Positions 34,103 through 45,200 of a DNA stretch of 64,000 bases are shown here, piece after piece. A program made the translations under genes and the position numbers. How positions within the stretch are numbered: position 1 is the stretch's first letter; each line of letters begins with the position of its first letter. The notes beneath the pieces were generated by a model. It saw only the letters and a list, made by a program, of their open reading frames with translations, made no database searches and was not told the origin of the DNA. The stretch lies in NCBI GenBank assembly GCA_030248195.1, contig JASAND010004132.1, positions 1-64,000 of the forward strand, written 5' to 3'. This DNA is from Trissonchulus latispiculum (taxonomy: Eukaryota > Nematoda > Enoplea > Enoplida > Ironidae).

Positions 34103-37100
34103 GTAAGTTGCACTTGCATTTTCCTGAACCAAATTATTTGTACCAAAATCCGCGCTTCGAAACAATGCAAACGAATGCATTCGCGCATCTATATAGTCAA
34201 GCGGGAAAAAACCCACTTTTCAGATTTTTGGCCAGAACTTTTTAATGGTTTGACATATAGAAATGCTGATTATACAGGTAGCTAGGCCTAGTCGTAAGCT
34301 TTCTTATGAGCTATAGAACACCTCTGTAGGGTGTGCCGTTAGCGAGAAAAATTGTCCCAAACTGGCGGGAAAAAACCCAATGCGGAAAAAACCCATATGC
34401 GGGAAAAAACCCACCCCAAAAAATCTTTGGCAAGCTGCCAGGAGCATTTCTAACCATTCCAAATGAAAGAGCGCGTTGTTTTTAGTACAACTGCATCAAA
34501 ATATATTAGTTTTTTTACTAAAATTGAGGTCATATGGTCATTTGAAAATGTTGTATCTTTAACACATAAACATAGGCAAATTTTGGAAATTTTTTAAAAT
34601 TGTTTATTTTCGGCAGTTTAAGCATCCTACCGTGTAGAAAACGTGTTTTTCTTGTATTTAGAGCCGAACTAGACCCATTTTAAAGCAAAAATAAGCATTT
34701 TTGGTTAAAATTGAAATTTTGGCTTGAAATGGCACAGTGTCCGATTTAGACCCCCTGGACCACCCATAACAGTACGAACCCAGGTAAAACCTATACCAAT
34801 TTAATCTATAGGCTCTATTAAACAAATTATGTATTGGTTTGACCTTTCCGGTCAATGGTTAAGAAAAAAATTTAATTTTGAAAAGTGGGTTTTTTCCCGC
34901 CGTTGGTTTTTTCCCCGCCAACTCCAGGTCACCCCCAGGTCGCACCGGAGGGGTCAGAGCAATGTGACATATATCATCATGAAGCGCAGCAGATGCCCTA
35001 CAGGTATATATAATCCGCTTTGGTCTAAGTCTTTCCAGTAGTTCAGGGTGGCCTGGCAAATAGAGAAGTTAGTAACTGATTTGCCTACCATTACCTAAAA
35101 GACTAAGTATACCGTTTTACGAATACAGTTTAGAAGGTTGTAGAATCAATCACTGGAAAACGTACAATCGTAATGTCTATCTGAAAAACTAATTATATGT
35201 GCTAACTGACAGGTTTCATGCATTGCAGAACATATATATACACTCATACCGGTTACGTGCAATCATTTGCTGACCACTCTGCCAGACTGATATAGGTGAG
35301 GGCGGGCGTCATCAGTGGCGTACCCTTCACCTATTGCAGCTTTTGGGCTTTTGGTTCCCCCGTTAAAGTTGAAGAAAAGCGTTTCTGCCCTGTGGTCTTC
35401 CATTCACACGTGTGGTTACACATGAATGATTACACACAGTGCTGTACTTATACACAAAACATTACGTATACATTGAGTAATATACTAATCTGATTACTGT
35501 ACATTATCATTGATTTCAGAGAAAATTTCATCAATTAAACAATCATACTTGATATTTAATTCTTTATTCTTAATGCATTTATGCAGAAGTGTAAGTACAA
35601 TATTAACAGGGTAATCTTTAGATTTAATCATTCTAACAAATTTGACACATGCAGTGACAAATCCATTCTTTGTGGATATTATCGCAGCATATCTAGCAAA
35701 CTCGTTGTAAACCGCGTTATGTTTACAACTGAGGCTAATGTTGCTTTCATAACTAGGAAATCTAATTGACTTAAAATTAAAATTATCTCTTTTGTCATAA
35801 ATGTCAGTAACAAATTTATTATTAATTACAGATATTTTAATATCTAATACATCTGCACACTGATTACTGTTATTCATTTTATTTAAAGTCAAACAGACCG
35901 GATATATATCTGGATTAACTTGATTAGCATGGTCATGATCATTAAGGAAGGTCATATCGTCCTGATACCTATATGCCTGCTTGAGTTTTTCTAAAGATTT
36001 AAATTCTTTATTTTTATACAGATTAGTAGTATATTTATATTCATAAGATAGAAGAGTTAAATTAGCTATAAAAGGAGCTGCATTAGTTCCCATTGGGATA
36101 CCAATGTCTTGCTTACATATAATATCTCCTAAAACAAAGTAGCAACTATTTAGCAACCATCTAATCATATCCATAATAGTATCCTTTCCAGCTAGGATAC
36201 CTTTATTAGTATTGAATCCCCAAGCAGCCGATCTTTCATAAAGAATAAACTTATGATTAGATTTACCAAATGCAATATTACAAACTGATTCAAGGGAAGT
36301 TAAGATTTCCGGATGGGGAAGTGAAGTATACAATTGACCAAAATCAAACGTATTAACAGTTCTTGCTCTGTTATTACGATTTAAACCATGTATATCATTT
36401 AATATATTACTGTTACTATTAATTATCCAGAAAGGTTTATAGACACGGGAGTACCTAGTAATGGCACTTGTATAACATTTAACTGAATGTTGTATTCGCC
36501 TTAACGCATGACCTAGTCTTATTGATAATGGACGAGTACAGCTGTTGGCGCTAGCAATTATAGTTCTGAAGCCAACAGGATATTTGTGAAACTTAGGGAT
36601 GATTTGAATAAAGGGCAAGTTAAGGTTATTGCTAGGTACACTTATTCCAAAGTGTAAACAATCAGACTTTAACTTAGCAATTATGTTATCAGTTATTAAA
36701 TACTTTTTGGTCATTTAATTGTACACCTTCAAGCATTTTTCCTGACTTTATTGACCTTTTGAATTCTTTAATTCGGGAATATGTTCCAATTGAATTTCAT
36801 TCCTCCTTGAATATTTGGCCTGAAGCCATTCGTAATATGGATAAACGTTGTTCTGATGCCTTTAAAACCTTTACGCGAGATTTAAGTTATCAGTCAAAGT
36901 TTGAGTATGTTCGTTTTAGAAATATTTTACACACAATGCAGTTTAGTGTTCTTAAAAGACGTGAAGAAGATATGTTAGCCCGTCCTAATTCTAAAAAATT
37001 TTTTAATTATGTTAATAGTAGATTCAAACCAAGACAGTCGCTTCCGGTCTTATGTAACGAAATAGGCGAATATGCCCAGTCTGCTAATAGTAAGGCGAAT

Positions 37101-40100
37101 TTATTAAATAAGTTTTTCGCGTCAGTCTATTCAGTTGACGATGGTAGTCAACCTTTGGTTCGTCAACTGCCTAAACATAATAATTGGTATCCCAACATTA
37201 CTCCATTCAGAGTATTTGAAATTCTCAATAAATTTCCCAATAATTTTGTTACTGGTCCTGATAATATCCCTTCTATTTTTATTAGGAAACTTGCTTTTGA
37301 ACTGTCTCTTCCGTTATCTATAATCTATGATTTCTCCTTTCATAATGCTTGGGTTCCCAAACTGTGGCGCAGTGCTAACGTTACTCCGATTTTTAAAAAG
37401 GGTGATTAAAGTAAAGTAGAGAACTACAGAGATGTTAGTATCGTATGTAACTCAGTTAAACCTTTGGAAATTATTGTTAATGAATTGCTTTTAGACTTTG
37501 GTATTTGCAATAACATTTTTTCTAAGCAACAACATGGTTTTCTAAAACGACGATCTACGCTGACTAGTTTGATTTCCTCTTTAGTTATGGGGGGCATCAT
37601 TGGATCGGGGAGATTATGTTGACATTCTTTTCCTCGATGTCAAAAAAGCGTTTAATTCCGTTAGCCAGGCTAAGTTGCTTTTAAAACTTGAAAGTCTCGG
37701 AATTTCAGGCAGTCTCTTGAATTGGTTACGTTCTTTTCTATTTGAAAGGAGGCAACGAGTAAAAGTCGACGATGCTTTTTCTGATTGGTCACAGCTATCT
37801 AGTGGAGTACCTCAGGGTTCTGTTTTAGGACCTACTCTTTTTTTATATTTTATAAACGACTTGACACAGGTAATTCGACACTCTTCTATTGCTTTGTATG
37901 CAGATGATATTAAACTTTACTTCAGTTTCAGAAGAGATAATCGATAAAACAGCCACGTATTCACGGATCCACAAGGGATACAAAGAAATCAATAAAATAT
38001 CAAAGTCCAAAACGTGAACACCCAAAACAATGTTCACCTTTCTTCCACTACCGGTTTCGGTTCTCGACGACCCTTCGTCAGGTGGATCCTGTCCCTGGCG
38101 CTGCAAAATTTCAGGAAATGGGAAGGTCGGGGACAAAGTTAGACTGGGAGACAGGGAGGACCGCGATACAGATGTCCGGGAAGCTCCGGTGCCTCGGGAC
38201 GATTTGGGGGCAAAGTTCTGATTCGGGGGCCAGGGGGCGGGCCGGGACCGTGACACAAATGTTTGGGGGGCTCTAGGGGGCTCAGGACGGTCTCGACAGA
38301 ATGGATGCTAGTAAATCCAGACCGGGGGCGGGGACTTGTTGAAACGAAGATGGGAACATATTCTTCGTTTCAACAAGTCCCCGCCCCCCGGGTCTGGATT
38401 TACTAGCATCCATTCTGTCGAAGACCGTCCTGAGCCCCCTAGAGCCCCCCAAACATTTGTGTCACAGTCCCGGCCCGCCCCCCTGGCCCCCCGAATCAGA
38501 ACGTTGCCCCCAAATCGTCCCGAGGCACCTGGAGCTTCCCGGACATCTGTATCGCGGTCCCTCCCTGTCTCCCAGTCAATAACTTTGTCCCCGACCTTCC
38601 CATTTCCTGAAATTTTGCAGCGCCGAAGGGACAGGATCCACCTGACGAAGGGTCGTCTGAGAACCCGAAACCGGTAGTGGAAGAAAGGTGAACATTGTTT
38701 TGGGTGTTCACGTTTTGGACTTTGATATTTTATTTACTTCAGTTTCAAAAAGGGTGCTCCGAATCCACTTCTGCAGCAGGATTTAAATGGTGTTCTTGAT
38801 TGGCTTCGTATTTGGCAGTTAGAGGTTGCAGTTCACAAGTGTTCAGTTCTTCATTTAGGTAATAGTAACCCTACTGCTAAATACGATATTAATGGAACCG
38901 AACTTCAAAGTTTAGCTTCAGTCGTTGATCTAGGAGTTGCTATAAATTCTGATTTAAAATTTTCCTCTCATTGTGTGAAAATTGCAAAGAAAGGTTTTGT
39001 TTTGTCTAACCAGATTTTAAACTGTTTTGTAATCACAGACCCAGTAATAAAATTTAAGCTTTTCACCACCTATGTTCGACCAATTTTGGAAGCTGCCTCT
39101 GAAGTTTGGAATCCTTATTTAGTTAAGGATATTGACGTTATCGAAAAAGTACAAAGAAATTTTACCAGAAGAATATTAAATGAGCTTAATTTGGACTATC
39201 AGGAGCGCTGTCGTTTTTAAAAGAAACACTTGCAAGTAGAAGACATTTCAAAGATCTAGTTCTGTTTATAAAATTATATAATTGATTGATTGACTTTAAT
39301 AATATTATCAGGACTTGTGAGAAACAGAGGGCATGCTTTTAAATTGCGTGTTCGAAAAATATGACCGTTGTTAAAAATTCTTTAAACCGCATAATATTTA
39401 GTTGGAATGCTTTGCCGCAGGAAGTTGTTAACTCAGCCACGCTCCCCTCTTTTAAGAGGGCACTGCGTGAGGTCTTGTTTGATGTAGGAATCTAGTGCAG
39501 AAATGTTGCACTTGCTTATTTCTTTATATTTTTCTTGTTTGTTTAATTAAATAATAATATAATAATAATAATAATCAGTCGTATCATTAATTAAAGTATA
39601 CGTATTATTATTATCAAAGATTCCTATTTCTTTAAGTAAACGATATATATAAAACTGTTTACATATTATGGCAAAATTTTGTGCCGCTTTATCAACCACA
39701 GTAAATACAAACTTGTCATGTAATTGAGAAATTATCTGTTTAATATTAGTAGGAATGTTAGTGTAATATTTATGATTGCTGTTTCTTATCTGTTGACACA
39801 GTATACTGTTAACAAAATCTAGAATTGACCGTTTCCACAATAAATATTCGAACGTACAACCTAAATTAAGCTTATCTGTTAAATAATTAATATAATTATC
39901 GAGTGCGACAGAAATATTATTTATCACCTCTTTTATATTAGGAGGTTTACGCGGCCTGAATTTAGTGCCTTTACTTAGAAGATTACGTATTTGTATATTT
40001 TCTATAACCTCTAAATTGCCGGTAATTATATGGCCATGATGTAAATCTTTAAAAGCGGAATTATTACAATCACAGGTAAAGGTATAGTTATTGATATCTA

Positions 40101-42204
40101 TATATATCTTGCAAAATGACACTACTAGCAGTTTGTCTATAATTGAAAAATAGGGAAGATATAGGCTTATCGTAGCTGTATATTATTCTAGGTTCACTAT
40201 ATAGAATAGGTACATCTTTGGGAAAGTTGTTATTTACAGTAGGAGAATTAAATAATCTAGTAAACTGAATAGTATCAATTAAAGGATTGGAATATTTTAG
40301 AAACAACTTAACCCGTTTACTTTTATTTGCTTTCATAGCCTGTTTATTACAAACACATAATTTATATTTACATAGATCATATAAGATAAAGTCAACATTA
40401 CTATTAACAGCTTCGTGAAGATACATATACAATTTGGTTAATAAATGTTTATTTAAGTTAAAAACAGTTGATATAATACTAGTCCTAAATGACTTAGGAT
40501 TATTTCTATATAAGTCAAGCAAAGTATTGTACAAAGTAACAGTATTAATATCTTGCTTCCTTTCTTTCCTGCTTTTCTTAATGCCTCGTTTATAGCTATA
40601 TTTAAGCTTTTTATTAAAACATGAGTACACGGATTCATTACTGCTATCCGTATTAACCATAACTTTATCATTAAGTCCATAAGGGAATTTGGTTTTTAAC
40701 TGTTTAATCCAATAATCTTCACGTAAGCGTCGGTGGTCACCGGTATCTTGAAGATTATCAGACTGTATTACTTCAATTATTTGTACAATAGGAGTACCAC
40801 AATTATTGTTAGCATAATGTTCAACTAGTAATTTACATCCTGAATGACTATTACCAAACGCAGATCGGTAGTGTTCACCAAATCTGGTTCGGATGCTACG
40901 TTTAGTCTCACCCACATATTGAATGCCACACAGCGAACAAGTAATTACATATACAACATTGGCGGTCTCGCAATTAATTAAGTTATTACGAGTACCGTTG
41001 ACTATTGGGTAAAGTTGTGAGTTATAGGCACCGCAAATCGAACGTTCCTCAGAGGCATGTCTACAAGTTACACAGTTATTTCTTCTACATTTCTCAAACT
41101 GGCTGGACGTGGGTAAGAATAGGCTAAGACAACCAGGGCTACCCAGGCCCCAATTATCGTAATGGTCCAATAAATAATTTTAGCCCGTGAAGGATCCAAT
41201 TACAATTACAGATACCTAGTATCCCGTACGCATGGCTCCCGATGGGATTAAAACCCGATCGTACAGGCGGCTGGTGAATTTTGCAGTTGAAATTAGTGTA
41301 TAGCGACCAGGAGGATCGAAGTAAGTATTGAAATAAAGAATAAAATAAAGTCAGATCCTTGGTTTCTGCTGGACGCTGTAAAAAATATAAGCAAAACAAA
41401 TGGAAGGGTGAAGCCAAAGAGGAACATAAGTACAGTTCAATAATAGAGTAGCAAGCAGCTAACCTAAACCAAACAGAAAGATCAAGTTACAAGACAGTGA
41501 TAAATGTCAGTTAAAGTGCTGCATAGCCATCAATAGACACGTAACAACTCATTCGCAGTGTGATATTAGTTGAATTAAACGAATACATTGCAGTCATCCA
41601 TAAACAGTGAAATTTTGTCAGGCTGTGTCGGGGAGACGTCAGCCTGACATGCATTGGAAGCGCACTCAAGTGCGGTCATTGGTAGCGCACTAAAGTGCGG
41701 TCTTTGTGTGTATGGAAATACACGAATGTACCCTCAGAGGAGTACCCTTTAGGATTACCAAAATCAAAGTTGAATATAAAGCTGAAACAATAATCTATGC
41801 AGATACAGTATAAAATAGGTAGGCCGTACAATCGAGATAAATAAAGCAAAATAGTAGTCACAAGGACTATGGCTAGGTCTGGATGAGCGAGAAATCTCTC
41901 CGCCTCCATCCATAGTAGCCACAACAAATAGAGAAGTTAGTAACTGATTTGCCTACCAAAGTTTGCCAAATTTCGGCACTTGGTCGGACCAAAATTTCCA
42001 AAAATTTCAAAGTCCCAAAAAATTTGTAGGGAAGCAGTGGGAGCTACCATAATACACCCTCCAGGGTTATTTTGGATGCTCTTCAAGATAGGCTATTAAA
42101 ATCCTAGATAGCTCATACCGGTAAGCCCACACTGGGGGTGGGTTTTTTCCCGCATTGGCGAGTGGGATTTTTCCCGCTTGACATATTTCGTGTGTGTGTA
42201 TACA

Positions 42205-42264
<60 letters not shown>

Positions 42265-45200
42265 CGTATATCATAGGGTTCGCGGCAGCGACCCCTATAA
42301 TATGTGTCAAAAGTCCCTGGAGACACCGTAAAATAAGCTGCGCAGAGGCTGCGCAAAATCCTGCGCAGATTTCATGCGCAAATTGTAGAGCACATCGAGT
42401 TTAGTATGTGTGCGAAGTTTCAGCTCCGTATCACTTTCCGTTAAAAAGTTGCGCCCCGGACCGGTTATGGCGGCGATGTTTTTTTTTCGGTTTCAACAAC
42501 GGATGATGACAACAGCTGTTGTAATTTACTAAAATTATCTGTGTACTCACATTCACGTCACACATGGAACAGTACATATCCGCCCAGTTTCCCCATGCCA
42601 GGTGCGCACCTGGTGAGGCTGGGCGGTGAGACGCATGGGGCTATGAGCACTCATCTTTAGGATATGTACTTTAATTCCATGGCACATATTGGTATTTTTT
42701 AAATTGTAGCACATGTATGTACCTAATTTTTGTAATGCATAATATTTAATATAGAATGCACCTAAATCTGAGTTTAATTGTTGTCTTTTTGTGTTGGTTT
42801 TTATAATTATACCTGGTTCAACGGATAGCATGTATATATGATTTTAGTATACACTTATGAAATTGTTGTCACTTAAGGTTAGCTTTAGTTTAACCTTTTG
42901 TTTCTCTCCATTTTTTCTCCTATTTAATGGTCGTATTGTCCTGACTTTCCGCCTCTTTCACGTAATCTGCATCGGAGGCCGGACCTAAAGGGGTATAGGG
43001 TCTGGTAGTACCCCATGCGCCATTTAAGAATCGCTACTTTTTTGCGCCGCAGGTGCGCCACAGCGCCGCAGCGGCGCCGCAAAGTCGGCTCAGAGCGAAA
43101 AGTGACCATTTTTGTGGTCGCTGCGCAGCTCGAACGTTAAGAGCTTGAGCCGGTTTCTTTTTATATTCAGAAACTACATATATTGAACTAACTAAATAGC
43201 TAAGTCTCGTTTCTCTATCACTTCCCATGCGACCACAGTGGCCGGTCAAAAATGGTGAAAATTCGAAAAATGAAAAATCGAAATTTCTCGCTATGTATTC
43301 AACTTAGAAAGCTCAATTCTTTCATACAAAGGTTTTCTGGCACGGCGAATTGATTCCCGTAAGCAGTTTTGCCGTCGGACCCACCCATATTGCTGGGCTG
43401 GTTCTAATTTGCTGTCGGGAGGGTCAAGTCGGTACCGACTTACGGGAACACCATATAGGACTGTGCATAGCCTCTCAAAACATTGTCTACAGGGGTTTTC
43501 TGGTGCGCCCAGCTCATTTCCGGTGTCCGTTTTGCCGTCCGACCCACCCATTTTGCTGGGCTGGTTCCACTTTGCTGTCGGGAGGATCAAATCGGTACCG
43601 ACTTACAAGAACACCATATAGGACTGTGCATGGCCTCTCAAAACTTTGTCCATAGGGATTTTCTGGTGCGCCCAGCTCATTCCCGCAGTCCGTTTTACCG
43701 TCCGACCCAACCATTTTGCTGGACCGGCTCCACTTTGCCGTTTGAAGGGTAAATCGGGTAGGGGGTCAAGTGGTCAAAAATAAAATTTTTCAAAAGTGGT
43801 CAAATTTGGTACCAAATGAAAGCCCTAAGTGAGCTGAACAACTTTTGTTATAGAATTGCATGCTCAAAGTGGCTGTAGAGTGCTGTGGTAGGGTGGGGGT
43901 GGGGACTTGGGTGATTTTGGGTCAAAAATTAAAATTTTCAAAAGTGGTCAAATTTGCTACCAAATGAAAGCCCGCATCGAACTGAGCAACTTTTGTCATA
44001 GAAGTGCGTACCTAAAGTGGCTGTAGAGGGCTGTGGTGGGGTGGGTTGGGGTCTTAGGCGATTTTGGGTCAAAAATTAAAATTTTCAAAAGTGGTCAAAT
44101 TTCGAGTCAAATGAATGCCCGCATCGAACTGAACAACTTTCGAAATAGAACCACCCACCCAAACTTGCTGTGTCGGATTTATATACTTGCTTTCTTAACC
44201 GGAATTTAAACGACAGACATAGGCCCAACACACATATTATCCCCTTTTGTGCGGAGCATTTTTGTTACTTGTATATTATATACGTATATACATTTATTGA
44301 AATTGAACTACATAACTAACGGTCCAGGCTGCGTTTCTCTATCCCTAGCGACCACAGTGGCCGGTCAAAATGGCATAAATTCGAAAAATAAAAAATGGAA
44401 ATTTCTCGCTATCTATTCAACGTAGAAAGCCCAAATCTTTCACGAATGGTTTTCTGTCACGGAGAATCGATTCCCGCAGTCAGTTTTGCCGTTCGACCCA
44501 TCTCTCTCTATTGTAGGGTGGGCAGATCCACCGGTTCTTCTAGCCAGGCAGGGCTGATCCTTGCTTGGCTTTTTCATTTCCAGGAACTCCGGTGTGCCCT
44601 TGGTACCCACTGGAAGCTAAGCATATACGTATAGCCATGGGGGGAAAACCCACATTTTCGGATTTTGGCTGCAACTTTTATATTATAAGGGTTATCTGAG
44701 AACTTTATATACCATCGTACTTGGCGTACTTAGAACTTTCTTTTAAGCCCATTTGCACTTCTGTAGGTTGTACCGTTAGAGCGGTATAATGCAAAAAGTA
44801 GCGGGGGAAAAACCCAATGGGGGAAAAACCCAAATGGGGGGAAAATAAACTCACCCCTCACAGGTCTTAAAAATTGTTCTATCGCAATTCTGACACTTCC
44901 AGTGTAAAATTCAACCCTTTTTTAGTCAGTATGAACCAAAAAACCCGATCTAAGTAGCTTTTTTTGAGATCTCAGGTGCCGTTGAAAATGCTGCATCAAC
45001 TGGCCAGGTTTCATAAAGTTTAACACATAAACATAGGGCAATTTTTGAAAAATGCTAAAAATGATGTAATTTGATAAAACTTATTCTATCGTGTAGAGAA
45101 TGGTTTTTTACGTAGAATTGGCTGTTAAAATCCCATTGTACCTGTATTGGGTCCTCCAGCAGCGAAATGACACTTAAGGTTTTTAGCACCTAGCTGGCCA

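Larger units (their letters stand above)
37931..38732. mobile_element. Palindromic retroelement with hammerhead-like motifs
   Basis: An 802-bp insertion inside the LINE, flanked by the 15-bp duplication TTTACTTCAGTTTCA. From 37992 to 38732 it is almost a perfect palindrome: ATAAAATATCAAAGTCC at the left and its complement at the right, centre near 38357. A single-copy 60 bp precedes the left arm. Each arm carries a hammerhead-like core in mirror orientation. A long target duplication plus a hammerhead motif points to a Penelope-related or retrozyme-like non-autonomous element rather than a DNA transposon. Confidence 0.75.
36717..39546 (+). mobile_element. 5'-truncated jockey/CR1-like LINE, nested in the Penelope-like element
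   Basis: It runs opposite to its host element. Coding similarity starts abruptly near 36723, in the linker before the reverse transcriptase, and continues to about 39220. The 3' end is an AAT-repeat tail (39549-39575 region) after a short untranslated region. Missing endonuclease and an AT-repeat tail fit an incomplete target-primed insertion. I could not fix a clean target duplication. It is itself interrupted at 37931-38732. Confidence 0.8.
35061..41957 (-). mobile_element. Penelope-like retroelement with N-terminal GIY-YIG (Naiad-like)
   Basis: The element lies on the - strand inside TIR copy A. Reading 5' to 3', a GIY-YIG endonuclease segment (41170-40088) comes first, then the N-terminal reverse-transcriptase region (40122-39547), then, after a nested LINE, the catalytic reverse-transcriptase core (36714-35494). 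Most Penelope-like elements have the endonuclease at the C-terminus. The reversed order is that of the Naiad/Chlamys group. The ends carry a 29-bp direct repeat. Without the nested LINE the element is about 4 kb. Confidence 0.85.
34192..42185. mobile_element. 1.1-kb TIR element (copy A), split by a Penelope-like element
   Basis: The left terminus TATAGTCAAGCGGGAAAAAA and a mutated right terminus (TTTTCCCGCTTGACATA) match the copies at 47703-48804 and 56647-58319. Subterminal GGGAAAAAACCCA words repeat three times on the left (34202-34215, 34370-34412) and return inverted on the right. Removing the 6.9-kb insert leaves about 1.1 kb, the same length as the uninterrupted copy. No transposase is encoded. 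Confidence 0.85.

Noticed and set aside
35057..41958. LTR retrotransposon
   Set aside because: The direct terminal repeats are only 29-34 bp, and the reverse transcriptase and GIY-YIG motifs are of Penelope type. No gag, protease or integrase is present.
42096..42404. Open frames with poly Thr-His, Ile-Tyr or Cys-Val
   Set aside because: They translate the CA/TA microsatellite.
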